Shown here: piece by piece, positions 43,333 to 52,420 of the stretch
Layout of the letters: each line of letters begins with the position of its first letter
Position numbering within the stretch: the stretch's first letter is position 1
Assembly (NCBI RefSeq): GCF_900215575.1
Contig: NZ_OBEJ01000004.1
Location: 1 to 64,000 of the forward strand
From: Natronoarchaeum philippinense
Lineage (GTDB): Archaea > Halobacteriota > Halobacteria > Halobacteriales > Natronoarchaeaceae
Direction of reading: 5' to 3'
Length of the DNA stretch: 64,000 nt
Notes under the pieces: model-generated
Database searches by the model: none
Told to the model about the DNA's origin: nothing
Seen by the model: only the letters and a program-made list of their open reading frames with translations
Translations under genes and position numbers: made by a program

Positions 43333-45219
43333 CTATCGGGGGTGACCGATGCTGCCGTCGGGTTCGCTGTCGCCGAAGTGGCAGTTCTGGATCGTAGTGT
43401 TCACCGCCTCCCAAGAATCGGCCGACTGCGCGAAGTTGATCGCTTCGCCGAACTCACCGGTCGGCTCCGGTTCCGGATCGTAGAACCACGAGTTTTCGAC
43501 TTCGAGTCGGCCGGGCGAGGTGCTCCCACGAATGCCGATCGCGGTCGACTCGCGGCCACCCTCCTCGAACTCCGGATGGTCGACTTTGTGCGTCGCTTCG
43601 ACGGTCACGTTCCGGACGTACATCTCGGCGTCCGAGTTGGGGCCGTGATGATCGATCACGAGCCCCAAAGAATCGGGACCGAACCAGCAGCCGTCGATGG
43701 TAAAGCTCCCGTCGCCGGATGCCGTGGCCACCGAGTGGCGGTTGTAGTTGAACGTGCAGTGTTCGATCGTGGGATGGCCGCTGCCGATCACGACGCCGTA
43801 GCCGAGTCCGTCGCGGGCGTTGCGCCGGATGTCGCAGTGGTGGACGTGAGTGTCGTGGTTCTGGACCTCGACGCTGGCGTGTGAGAACCCACGGAGGCGA
43901 CAGTTGTCGATCTCGACGTTCGTCCCGGCGACGCGCACACCGGTCGACACGGGATAGCCCTGTCTGACCTCGAACTCCTCGACCGGACCCTGTACGGTGA
44001 GACCGGTAACGCGGACGCCGTCGCCCGCTTCGAGTACGGGGAACGAGTCCGCCGACGTGTGCAGGCGTGCCCCGTCCGAGCCCTCGATGCCGCGGTCGGA
44101 CGCCAGCGTGACGCCCGCCGGAACGGCGTGTGTCTCCGTGATTTCGATGTCTGCAGTGACGTAGACGGTGTCGCCGCTCCCCGCGCTCCCGAACGCGCCC
44201 TGTAGTTCTGATTCGGTCGCTACAGTGTAGTCAGCCGCCGATGCCGCGACGGTGTTGGGGTATCGGTCGCCGCCGCCGCCGAGATAGTCACCGTGTTCGA
44301 CGGGATCCTGTTGGCTGTCGTCGGTGCCGTCGTCGGTGCTATCGTCAGTACCGTCCTGTCCGGCGCCGTCGTCAGTGCTGTCGTCCTGTTGTGTCCCGTC
44401 GTCGGTACTGCCGTCCTGTTCGGTCTGGTCACCGCCGTCCTGCTGGGAGCCGTCGTCCGGTTGTGGCGGCTCTTCGCCGACGAGCTCGTACGGCGTCATC
44501 GAGGTCCCATCGAGGGTCACCGTATGCGTTCCTTCGAGCGGGCAAAACTCCACGATGTCGCCCTCGAAGTGGAACGTATCGGCGTAGTCGTCGCTGGTGC
44601 AGCCAAACGCCGTCCAGTTACCGTCGTCGCCCTGCAGGATCAGCGTGTGGTCGGTCTCGCGTTCGGTCCCGTCGGCGGTGCTGGTCTTCGAGATTTCACC
44701 TGTGGTCGTGAACCGATAGGTGAGCCGCGAATCGGCGTCGATCGAGAGCGATCGTAGTCGGTCAGGTACGAGAGCGTCGAGGTCGTCGCCGAAGCGAACG
44801 TCGGCCGGTCCCGAAACGTAGAACTGCTCGATCGTTCCCGAGAACATGTACGCGTTTCTCGACCCGTCGACGGTGCCTGCGACGGTGGCGCCGTCGATGC
44901 TGTCGTCGGTGTTTTCGATCCCGTCGACGTCGGCGACTGCCTTCGTGACTGAGAACTCGTATTCGGTCTCCATCTCCGTCCCGCTGCCGTCGACGACGAT
45001 CGCCCGCGACAGGTCGGTTTCGGTCGCGCTGCCGTGGAGCGTCGCCAGCGCGGTGCCGGCGGTCGCAACGCCCGCCAACTTGAGATACGATCGTCGACCG
45101 TACCCACCGCTGTTTGCGTCGTCCTCGTCGGTAATGGACGCGTTAGATACAGATTTATCATCAGTAGCTGTAGTAAGGCCGCGCTTACTACCGCCGTCGT
45201 CGTCAGGTTGCTGTCCCAT
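43333..45219 (-). CDS. Tat-exported right-handed parallel beta-helix protein (first)
   Basis: 628 residues. A Tat signal (YGRRSYLKLAGVATAGTALATLHG) starts near residue 40. Next comes a beta-sandwich-like domain (about 70-250) with IVVDGSGTEMETEYEFSV and FSGTIEQFYVSGPADVRF. A low-complexity Asp/Gln/Thr-rich linker (about 255-315) then leads to a beta-helix (about 330-628) with turns such as NVEIDNCRLRGFSHASVEVQNHDTHVHHCDIRRN. It is probably a surface protein that binds or cuts polysaccharide; no catalytic residues are evident. A second member at 61867-63642 carries the same small domain at its other end and the same 5' hairpin. Confidence 0.85.
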   Translation of the reverse strand: MGQQPDDDGGSKRGLTTATDDKSVSNASITDEDDANSGGYGRRSYLKLAGVATAGTALATLHGSATETDLSRAIVVDGSGTEMETEYEFSVTKAVADVDGIENTDDSIDGATVAGTVDGSRNAYMFSGTIEQFYVSGPADVRFGDDLDALVPDRLRSLSIDADSRLTYRFTTTGEISKTSTADGTERETDHTLILQGDDGNWTAFGCTSDDYADTFHFEGDIVEFCPLEGTHTVTLDGTSMTPYELVGEEPPQPDDGSQQDGGDQTEQDGSTDDGTQQDDSTDDGAGQDGTDDSTDDGTDDSQQDPVEHGDYLGGGGDRYPNTVAASAADYTVATESELQGAFGSAGSGDTVYVTADIEITETHAVPAGVTLASDRGIEGSDGARLHTSADSFPVLEAGDGVRVTGLTVQGPVEEFEVRQGYPVSTGVRVAGTNVEIDNCRLRGFSHASVEVQNHDTHVHHCDIRRNARDGLGYGVVIGSGHPTIEHCTFNYNRHSVATASGDGSFTIDGCWFGPDSLGLVIDHHGPNSDAEMYVRNVTVEATHKVDHPEFEEGGRESTAIGIRGSTSPGRLEVENSWFYDPEPEPTGEFGEAINFAQSADSWEAVNTTIQNCHFGDSEPDGSIGHPR

Positions 45220-45225
45220 ACCACC

Positions 45226-45240
45226 GTAAGACTACCCTAC
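45226..45240 (-). promoter_or_regulatory. Conserved 5' hairpin before the first beta-helix gene
   Basis: Minus-strand GTAGGGTAGTCTTAC, able to fold into a 5-bp stem (one G-U) with a 5-nt loop, ends 6 nt before the ATG. The matching gene at 63642 has GTAGGGTGGTCCTAC with exactly the same 6-nt spacing. Confidence 0.6.
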
Positions 45241-45560
45241 TGTTAAGTTTTTTATTGCAGAATTAGTTATTTAAGAAAATAATAGTTGCTATTTTTTGGA
45301 ATATAGCAAGATATCACTGCTGGTTAATTGCGCTTCACTGTCGTCGACCGGTCGAACACCGAATCAGGCAAGTTGAAGCGAACCGGCCGTACGGACCCCC
45401 AATCTGCGAGAGAATCAGCTAAACGTCGGCACGTTAATCGAAAAATAGACGCTCGGATACAGGCGACAGCAGGGCAGCTTTCGGCGTCGACGAGGCGGCG
45501 GGGAAACGATATCAAGAAAGTGCGTCGACCGAGAGCGCAGACTGGACGCGGCGGCTGTGC
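45241..45560. other. Promoter and spacer region, no gene
   Basis: About 320 bp. The part next to 45241 is A+T-rich and holds the promoter of the beta-helix gene (minus-strand AATAAAAAACTTAAC). The rest shows no coding signal. Confidence 0.5.
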
Positions 45561-47474
45561 CTACGACTCGACGCGCCACGCGAGTCGGTCTTCGCCGTTC
45601 GTATAGACGATGGAATCACGGGCGTACGGTCCAGGAAGGTCGCCATAGACGCGATAGCGCGTCCCCTCGTACCGGACGTAGTAGGAGGCGTGGTTGGTGT
45701 CGGCGTACCCGCGATAGACGACGAGCGTCTCGCCGTCGAACGTCGTGCCGGGCGTTTCGTACGCCGTTGCGTACCGCGCAGTTGGGTGGTCGTAGTACCG
45801 CGAGAGCACCTGCCAAGCGGAAAAGTCGGCGACGACCAACGTTTCGTCGGCGGCGCTGTCGACGGTGAACCGATACAGCGACGCTTCCTGCGCGGTCGTT
45901 CCAAGCCGTCCCGCGCTGGGCGACTCGTCGAGGAGTGGATCGTCGGGCGCCCCGGCGCCGTTGCCCGTCATGACGACCAGATACGGCGCCCCCACGAGGA
46001 GACAGACGAGCGCAATCGCAGCGATCGAGTGGGGAGCGGACCGAGCCCGCGAGAGCAACGCCACGATCGCGGGCGCCGAAAGTACAGCGAGGAGTACGTA
46101 CAGAAACGTCGTCCAACGACCCGAGAGAAAGGCGCTCACGCCGACCATCGGCAGCACGAAGACAAAGACGCTGGTCGTGACGACGCCGACGCCGAGCGAG
46201 AAGGCGATGCGGCCGTCGTCGCCGTCGCGCTGGGCCAGCCAGTAGACGGCGCCGGTTACCGCGAGCGCGAACAGCAGTCCGGTTCCGAGCACCTGTACCC
46301 ACGAGAGCGCGTCCGCCCCCGAGAGCGCGGCTGCGGCATCGGCCGGCAGCCGCGCTGACGCCCGCGAGGTCGCCCCATCGAGGAGGCCGGTCAGCTCGTT
46401 GGTGATCCACGTGCCGGTCACCAAGATGAAGCTCGGGGCGTCACCGGCCGGCCCGTTGTACCGGGTGATGCTCGCCTGCAGGAGAAACGCCACCAGCAAA
46501 AGCGCCTGTATCCCGCCGACCGTCCGGTCGAGCGTTCCGCTCCAGAACAGGCTCCCGAGCAGGTAGGCGTTGAGGGTCACGACCGCGACGAACAGGCTCA
46601 GTTGGTGCGTCCCGACGAGTCCGGCGAGCGCGACGAACAACAACGCACCGACGGCTCTCGACCGGGTCTCGATGTACCACTCGGTACAGCACAGCAACAG
46701 CGCGAACAGCGCGACGCCGATGGTCGTCGGCGTCGTGTGAATCGTCGCAAAGATCACTTTGTCGGCCGCGAGGAGCACCGTCGCGCCGACCAGCCCGACG
46801 GTCGGTCCCCAGACGCGGTCGAGTAGGAGGAAAACCGCGCCGGCGACGACGACGGTCGAGACGACGGTGACGAGCACGAACGCGGCGTGACGGGCCGACA
46901 CGCCCATCGCCTCGGCGCCGCTCGCGGTGAGCAGGTGATACACCGGAGCGTACCAGTACTTCGAGGTCGCAAGCGGTGCCATCGACTCCGCGGCCGCGAT
47001 AGCCTCGGCGACACGGTTGTGATACAGCGCGTCCATCCCGATCTGGATCGCGCTCGCGTAGTACACCATCCCGCGGTGGACGACGCCGGTCGTCACGACC
47101 AGTCCGAACCCAAGACGGGGCGACTCGAGCGCGAACGCGCCCAACACCGTCACAAGATACAGCACGAGCACCAACGCGTGGACCTCGATCGGCCGGGAGT
47201 AACCGTTGGCGCCGTAGAGTGCGATTGCACCCGCTGCAACGAGACAGTAGGCGGCCAGTACGAGTCGCGGGTCGAGCCGTTCGATCGTCGTCTCGATCGA
47301 CGCCGTACGAACGGCGTAGCCCAGCCCGGCACCGGCGGCCAGCAGCGGCGGGATCACCGTCGTGTACGGGTTCGAGACGACCAGCGCCAGCGCCACGCCC
47401 ACGATGCCGGCGAGCATCGAGATGCCGGCGACGAACTGGGCCGAGAGCGCGATCCGGCGCGCGTTTCGATACAT
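45561..47474 (-). CDS. Large polytopic membrane protein, glycosyltransferase-like (GT-C style)
   Basis: 637 residues with about 13 membrane helices over residues 1-520 and an outside C-terminal domain (DETLVVADFSAWQVLSRYYDHPTARYATAYE...). The first outside loop after helix 4-5 (HRGMVYYASAIQIGMDALYHNRVAEAIAAAESM) and the KYWYAPVYHLL segment resemble the lipid-linked-sugar enzymes of GT-C fold, which suggests transfer of a sugar outside the membrane. No clear Asp-rich catalytic motif is proven. It lies next to surface-protein and cell-shape genes. Confidence 0.65.
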   Translation of the reverse strand: MYRNARRIALSAQFVAGISMLAGIVGVALALVVSNPYTTVIPPLLAAGAGLGYAVRTASIETTIERLDPRLVLAAYCLVAAGAIALYGANGYSRPIEVHALVLVLYLVTVLGAFALESPRLGFGLVVTTGVVHRGMVYYASAIQIGMDALYHNRVAEAIAAAESMAPLATSKYWYAPVYHLLTASGAEAMGVSARHAAFVLVTVVSTVVVAGAVFLLLDRVWGPTVGLVGATVLLAADKVIFATIHTTPTTIGVALFALLLCCTEWYIETRSRAVGALLFVALAGLVGTHQLSLFVAVVTLNAYLLGSLFWSGTLDRTVGGIQALLLVAFLLQASITRYNGPAGDAPSFILVTGTWITNELTGLLDGATSRASARLPADAAAALSGADALSWVQVLGTGLLFALAVTGAVYWLAQRDGDDGRIAFSLGVGVVTTSVFVFVLPMVGVSAFLSGRWTTFLYVLLAVLSAPAIVALLSRARSAPHSIAAIALVCLLVGAPYLVVMTGNGAGAPDDPLLDESPSAGRLGTTAQEASLYRFTVDSAADETLVVADFSAWQVLSRYYDHPTARYATAYETPGTTFDGETLVVYRGYADTNHASYYVRYEGTRYRVYGDLPGPYARDSIVYTNGEDRLAWRVES

Positions 47475-47594
47475 TGCCTAGGTAGCGTACCAGACGGGGG
47501 TGGCTTTGTTATAGATTCTATTCGGGGCCGTTGCCGGACTGCTACAGCAGGTGAGAGGAGGATCAAAAAGCGTGAGAAGCGACTCGTCGACGGG

Positions 47595-49550
47595 TTAGAT
47601 CTCGGTGACGCGCTCGTGGGGCGTTTCGACCGCCGCGGCGTCCTCTTCGAGCAGTGCGACGACGAGGTACGGAACGTGTTCCTCGAAGTACTCGATCAGC
47701 GCGGCGATCCGATCGGAGTCGATGGCTTCCAGCGAGTCCAGTAGCATGAACGGCACCGTCTGGTGCACGTCGTGGACGAGATAGCCTGCGAGCGCGAACA
47801 CCAGTCCCGTCACCTCGCGCTCGCTTTCGCTGAGGTGCGTGATGTCGTCCTCGTAGGCAGCGCCGTGGTCGGTGCTCCGGACAATCTTCAGATCGAACGA
47901 GGATTTCGAGACCTTGCGACGCCCCTCGCGGACTTCCTGTTCGGTGCGGTCGATCCAGATCCGATCGAGGTTCTCGTAGCCGAGCACGTCGAGGACCTGC
48001 TCCATGTGCTCGTTGAACTCCTCGACGGCGTCGGCTTCGATCCGGTCGATGCGAGTCCGAAGCTCGGTCAGCTCCTCCGCGACGGCCTCGCGGCGCTGTT
48101 CGAGTTCCTCGCGCTGTTCGAGCCGTTCTTCGATCGACTCGATCCGCTCTTCGACATCGTCGCGGTTCCCTTCGAGGCGTTCGAGTTCGAACTCCAGTTC
48201 GTTGACCTCCTTGTGCTGGTCGAGCAGGTCGTCCTGAACGTCCTCTTCGAGTTGCTCGACAGCGGCTTCGAGCGCCTCGATCTCGTCGGTCAACTCGTCG
48301 CGCCGCGACTCGTACTCCTCGATGCGCTCGCGTCGCTCGTCGATCTCCTCGTCGATGTTGTCGAGCTTGTTCCGCGTGCGTTCGAGTTCCTGCCGTCGGT
48401 CGCGGAGGTCGCTGAGTTCGGACCGGGCGTCGCGCAGCGACGACGAGATTTCGCTGCGCTCGTCGAGGCGCTCTTGGCGCGTCGAGCGGAGCTGTTCGAT
48501 CGTGGTCTCGATCTGTTCGCGGGCGACCGACGAGCCGCAGGTCCAGCACTCGACCGTTTCGGAGTCGGGCAGCAGCTGGTCGGTCAGATCGCCGCCGCTG
48601 GACTCGCTGGCGTCCGCTGTCCCGCGCGCGGCGTCGAGCCGCTCTTCGTTGAACTGGATCGTGCTCTGGAGCTGACTGATTTCGGCCGTGAGCGCCTCTT
48701 TCTCGTTCTGCAACTGGTCGATCTCGGTCTCCAGTTGGTCGATCTTGTCGACCGGACGCTCCGGAGTGTCTTCGAGTTCGTCGGCGAGTTCTTCGCGCTC
48801 GTCCTCGAGCGCGTCGATACTCTCGCGTTCGGTGTCGATCCGCCGGCGGACGCGTTCGAGCTCCGAACGGGTTTCCTGCAGTTCGTCGAGTTTCGCGTCG
48901 AGTTCGTCCTTGTCCTCTCTGGTCTCTTCGACACCGGCTTCGGCCTCTTCGACCCGGTCGGTAGCCTCCGAGAGTTCCTCGCGCAGCTCCTCGATCTCGC
49001 CGGTCAGTCGCGTCCGCTTTTGTTCGAGATCGGGGAGCTTCGCCGAGAGATCGTCGAGTTCGTCGAGTCGCTGGTCGATGTCGCGTTTTTCCTGTTCGGT
49101 GCGCGAGATTTCTGTGCGAATCGCGTCGGTGTCGACCGGGCGCATGATGATATCGCGGAGGTCGTCGCCGCGGGCGACGGCACGCCGAGCCTCGTTGTTT
49201 TCGAGGAGGAACGCGAAGAGATCCGCGAGTTCGCTGTCCTCGAGGTACGGATCGCCCTCAGTAACGATCGTCCCGTTTCGCCGTTCCAGCGTCCGGTCGT
49301 AGCTCTCGTCGCCGACTTCGAGCGTCACGTGCCCGGAATCGGCGTCGGCTTTCAGCGACGCGTTATCGCTGCCCAGCGCCGCCATGATCGCTTGCAGTAG
49401 CGACGTGCGGTTGGTCGCGTTGCGTCCAGTCAGTGCTGTGACACCCCGGTGAAGCGTCACTTCAGTTTCGTCGATACCGCCGATGTTCTCGACACCAAGC
49501 GTGACGCTCTGTGGCATCGTCGATCGCTGCTGTCCTGAATGAGAACTCAT
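47595..49550 (-). CDS. Archaea-specific SMC-related protein (Rad50/SMC-like ATPase)
   Basis: 651 residues. An N-terminal ABC-type head has a variant Walker A (TGRNATNRTSLLQ, with Arg where Lys is usual). Two long coiled-coil arms flank a zinc-hook-like ECWTCGSSV near the middle. The C-terminal head has the signature THLSESEREVTGLVFALAGYL and Walker B VPFMLLDSLEAIDSD. It is inferred to organise DNA or a large complex by ATP-driven head dimerisation. In Haloferax volcanii an SMC-like gene of this kind neighbours the rod-determining factor rdfA, as here. The ATG at 49550 is supported by a TATA box at 49573-49581. Confidence 0.88.
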   Translation of the reverse strand: MSSHSGQQRSTMPQSVTLGVENIGGIDETEVTLHRGVTALTGRNATNRTSLLQAIMAALGSDNASLKADADSGHVTLEVGDESYDRTLERRNGTIVTEGDPYLEDSELADLFAFLLENNEARRAVARGDDLRDIIMRPVDTDAIRTEISRTEQEKRDIDQRLDELDDLSAKLPDLEQKRTRLTGEIEELREELSEATDRVEEAEAGVEETREDKDELDAKLDELQETRSELERVRRRIDTERESIDALEDEREELADELEDTPERPVDKIDQLETEIDQLQNEKEALTAEISQLQSTIQFNEERLDAARGTADASESSGGDLTDQLLPDSETVECWTCGSSVAREQIETTIEQLRSTRQERLDERSEISSSLRDARSELSDLRDRRQELERTRNKLDNIDEEIDERRERIEEYESRRDELTDEIEALEAAVEQLEEDVQDDLLDQHKEVNELEFELERLEGNRDDVEERIESIEERLEQREELEQRREAVAEELTELRTRIDRIEADAVEEFNEHMEQVLDVLGYENLDRIWIDRTEQEVREGRRKVSKSSFDLKIVRSTDHGAAYEDDITHLSESEREVTGLVFALAGYLVHDVHQTVPFMLLDSLEAIDSDRIAALIEYFEEHVPYLVVALLEEDAAAVETPHERVTEI

Positions 49551-49572
49551 TACGAACGTCTTCAGCACGATT

Positions 49573-49581
49573 GTATTTATG
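49573..49581 (-). promoter_or_regulatory. TATA box of the SMC-related gene
   Basis: Minus-strand CATAAATAC centred 27 bp before the ATG at 49550, so the gene has its own leaderless promoter in the gap after rdfA. Confidence 0.6.
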
Positions 49582-49676
49582 TGTTGGCACTCTCTGACAC
49601 TCTCCGCCGGTTCAGCCACCAATTTATTACGTCCATATGCGTGTAAATGCCCGGCACGAAGTCAGCGCGAGCCAGC

Positions 49677-50300
49677 TCACTCACCCGAACAGTCACACGC
49701 GCCCGCGTCGAGCAGTTCGCCGACCGTGTAGTGACTCCCACAGTCTTCACAGACGACTGTGACGTCGACGAGGACGCTGTACTCACCGATCGACAGTGCG
49801 TCGGCGTTGTCGAGACGCCCGATCGTGTCGTCGGTGACCGCGACAGTACGATTCTGCAGCGCCCGCACCGTGTCGCGTGCGTTCTCGATCCGCTCGTCGG
49901 CGTCCGGCTCCTCGATCGAGGCCGCGAGACAGTCCGTCAGGTGGGTATGAACCGTCTGGTGGGAGACGAAATCGCGTTCGACTTGCTCGATCGGTACCGA
50001 GGCGTGTTCGAGCTCCCGCCGTGTCTCGGTTCGGCTCCCGCTGCTGACGTCGTCGTCGGTGAGAATCCGATAGATGTTCTCGAGTTCGCCGTCTCGGTAC
50101 TCCATCGCGGCCTCGTCCATCGCCGATCGGAGCACGCGCCGATTGACTTCGTGGGCGAGTTGCCGGAGACTACGCCGTTCACCACGGGCGCCCGTCCAGT
50201 CAGCCACGAGGTCGTCGTTCAGTGCCGCAAGGTCGTACTGATCGATGATGCGACCGACTTTGCAGCCACAATCCTCGCCGGAATCGTCGTGTTCGCTCAC
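49677..50300 (-). CDS. rdfA: Rod-determining factor RdfA
   Basis: 207 residues. Characteristic stretches are CGCKVGRIIDQYDLAALND near the start, SLRQLAHEVNRRVLRSAMDEA, ENIYRILTDDDVSSGSRTET, DFVSHQTVHTHLTDCL, and a C-terminal zinc-ribbon-like CEDCGSHYTVGELLDAGACDC. In Haloferax volcanii RdfA is needed for rod-shaped cells; the mechanism is unknown. The GTG at 50300 gives the family N-terminus MSEHDDSGEDCGC. The SMC-related gene lies directly downstream. Confidence 0.88.
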   Translation of the reverse strand: MSEHDDSGEDCGCKVGRIIDQYDLAALNDDLVADWTGARGERRSLRQLAHEVNRRVLRSAMDEAAMEYRDGELENIYRILTDDDVSSGSRTETRRELEHASVPIEQVERDFVSHQTVHTHLTDCLAASIEEPDADERIENARDTVRALQNRTVAVTDDTIGRLDNADALSIGEYSVLVDVTVVCEDCGSHYTVGELLDAGACDCSGE

Positions 50301-50603
50301 ACGTCCCCCTATGAGGTGTCGGCTCAAAACTGTTGTTGATCGTCACCGGACACCGTTGACAGGGGAGTATGGAAACGCTACCGGAGGCGCATCTTGCAGT
50401 CACGGTGAACAGCGGGACGGTCGCGTCGCTGGTTTGACACCGTCGATTTCAACCGTACGCTGATACTATACTCTAGTAGCCTTCACGTACTTCCGGCTAT
50501 TTTGGCATGTAAGGCACTCTATGGGCGTCTCCCAGCCGAATAGCGATACGATTATGGTGCCGGATACAAGGAGTTACAGCCGACGTTCACTACCGACTTT
50601 ACC
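50301..50603. other. Divergent spacer between rdfA and a HalOD1 gene
   Basis: About 300 bp; contains the promoters of both flanking genes but no coding region that I can support. Confidence 0.45.
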
Positions 50604-50957
50604 ATGACTAGCAATATGACGCTTCCCCCCTTGAGAGACGAGACGGCGACGCAAACGTCGACAGCCGACGGCACGCAGTCAGCGGCGGCGACAGCAGACG
50701 AGCATCGGCTACAGCACGATTTTCAGGACGAGCAACGGCTCAGCACCAGCGTGGTGCGCGCCGTCGCAGCCGCGCTCGAGACCGATCCGCTGGCGCTGGA
50801 CGAGCAGTTGCACGACGCCATCGATCCCGATGCGCTCGATCGCTTACTCGGTGGAGATCCCAATAACGGCAGTGGCTGTCGGCTTTCGTTCGAATTCGCA
50901 GGCTGTGCGGTGACGATACGCGGCGACGGTCAGATCATCGCCCGTCCGAACGCGTGA
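50604..50957 (+). CDS. HalOD1 output-domain protein
   Basis: 117 residues. A disordered N-terminus (to about 40) precedes the HalOD1 domain: SVVRAVAAALETDPLALDEQLHDAIDPDALDRLL and FEFAGCAVTIRGDGQIIA. This small haloarchaeal domain is usually attached to, or near, signal-transduction proteins and is presumed to be an output module. Here it is free-standing, divergent from rdfA. Partner unknown. Confidence 0.85.
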   Translation: MTSNMTLPPLRDETATQTSTADGTQSAAATADEHRLQHDFQDEQRLSTSVVRAVAAALETDPLALDEQLHDAIDPDALDRLLGGDPNNGSGCRLSFEFAGCAVTIRGDGQIIARPNA

Positions 50958-51046
50958 CAGACGGGCAACGTAGGGAATCCCACGGGACCATTTGGACCAC
51001 ATTTCACAGAAGTAACCAAAGGAAAACTACAGGTGCCGGTAGTAAT

Positions 51047-51054
51047 TTATACTA
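51047..51054 (+). promoter_or_regulatory. TATA box of the 39-aa gene
   Basis: TTTATACT centred 26 bp before the ATG at 51076, the standard leaderless spacing. Confidence 0.6.
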
Positions 51055-51075
51055 CTAAGTTGAAGCTACGATCTC

Positions 51076-51195
51076 ATGACAGGATGGCTGTCGGAGAGCG
51101 ATCGCAAGCGCATCGAGGAGTTCGCACAGACGCCCAAATACGAGCGAAGTCCGGAGATGCTGTCGCCGGACGCGGAGGATGACGACGAAGAGTAA
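51076..51195 (+). CDS. 39-residue acidic mini-protein
   Basis: The frame begins MTGWLSESDRKRIEEFAQTP, has a basic-acidic helix, and ends in an acidic tail (DAEDDDEE). The perfectly placed TATA box, the charged haloarchaeal composition and resemblance to small haloarchaeal proteins of the form WLSExDRKRIEEFxxTPxYER support a real gene. Function unknown. Confidence 0.68.
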   Translation: MTGWLSESDRKRIEEFAQTPKYERSPEMLSPDAEDDDEE

Positions 51196-51617
51196 GGTCG
51201 ACCGAAGCGGAGATCGAGGTGAGAGGGGAGAGATTCCGAAACGAAGAACACGAACGACCGGACGAATTTGACGCTGCCATCGCAGTCACAGCCCGTTTTT
51301 CTTCGCGATGAGTCGGTTTCCCGGAATCGCCGCCAGTCACGCATCGTGAGGTGCCATAGAGCCACATCGTCGTGACTGGGCAGAAAGTCGACCCCGCCGC
51401 CGTGGCGAGAGACAAAGAGCTCTGGCGAGAGTTCACTACGGGACGCTCGCGCGCAGTCCCACGACGGCGTCGACGGCACGCTCGATTGCCCGGCGCTCAC
51501 GCTTGCCGACAGCGGCGTCACGTCCGATCACAGGTGCTGACGGTCGGCGATGCAGTCGGGCAGCTGCTGGTGGACGCCGACGCTGCCGCTACGTTCGTGC
51601 GGGCACCGGCAGCAGCC
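51196..51617. other. Gene-free stretch
   Basis: About 420 bp; long frames here lack family features and start signals. I see nothing else in it. Confidence 0.45.
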
Positions 51618-51896
51618 TCACTCGACCATGTTCTCGGCCTGAATCTGCTGCCAGATCTCCTCGCCCGGCTCGGTGATGCCGTACACCCGGCCCTTCTTGC
51701 GGTCCTCCGAGACCAGCAACTCGACGAGCTCGCGCTCGCGGAGGCTGCTCAGCGCACGCGAGATGTGCGCGATGCCGGCGCCGGAGTCCGTCGCAATCTG
51801 TGTGGGCGTCGCTGGCCCCTCCGACAGCCGCCGGAGCACTTCGACCCTGTACCTCGAACTGATAACGAATCCAATCTCGTCCCACTCGTCGTTCAT
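51618..51896 (-). CDS. Winged-helix transcriptional regulator
   Basis: 92 residues, almost entirely one MarR/ArsR-like winged HTH: FVISSRYRVEVLRRLSEGPATPTQIATDSGAGIAHISRALSSLRERELVELL, with the wing in DRKKGRVYGITEPGEEIW. It lacks an effector domain, so it may bind DNA constitutively or sense through its dimer. Target unknown. Single gene flanked by empty stretches. Confidence 0.85.
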   Translation of the reverse strand: MNDEWDEIGFVISSRYRVEVLRRLSEGPATPTQIATDSGAGIAHISRALSSLRERELVELLVSEDRKKGRVYGITEPGEEIWQQIQAENMVE

Positions 51897-52420
51897 GGTA
51901 TCAACACGCTTGTTTCCTTTTGCTATGCGGCAAGCGGCTTAATACATGTCTATCGTCAAAACTGAATTCCCCAGACGATCATACTTTAAGCTACGGAAAA
52001 CTGTGACGACTGGAAAGTTCATCTACAGTATGTTCGGTGTACTTTGGTCTGAAGACAGATGGCAATCACTACCTACGTCTGGCTCGGTGTAGTTGTCAGC
52101 CGGCTGCCGATACGTATCGCCACTCGGGGTGTGGTTACACCTGCCATGGCATACTGTCGTCGTAGCTACCGCCACATCGTCATGACCGAGCTCCGAGAGA
52201 CGATGAAATGCCGTTATAGAGCCAGAAATCGACATTCTGCGAGTCGTTGTGGTATTCGTCGACTGCCGACCGGCTATCGGCTGATTGCTAAGGACGGTAT
52301 TACAAAGCGCCGAATCGGCAAGTCGCTCACACGAGTGACCTGTATGACACGCGAGCCAGTGACTGTCGAGTCGGGCGCGAGCGCGTCGGCTAGTGATCGA
52401 TCGGCTCCACCGCTACCTCG
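51897..52420. other. Gene-free stretch
   Basis: About 520 bp between the regulator and the second DUF1616 gene, AT-richer at its left end. No supported gene or RNA. Confidence 0.45.

Noticed and set aside
45328-45606. 92-codon plus-strand frame near 45.4 kb
   Set aside because: Basic composition, unlike haloarchaeal proteins, and it overlaps the end of a well-supported gene on the other strand.
47763-49400. 545-codon plus-strand frame opposite the SMC-related gene
   Set aside because: Leu/Phe/Val-rich product produced by the antisense of coiled-coil codons; no promoter or homology features.
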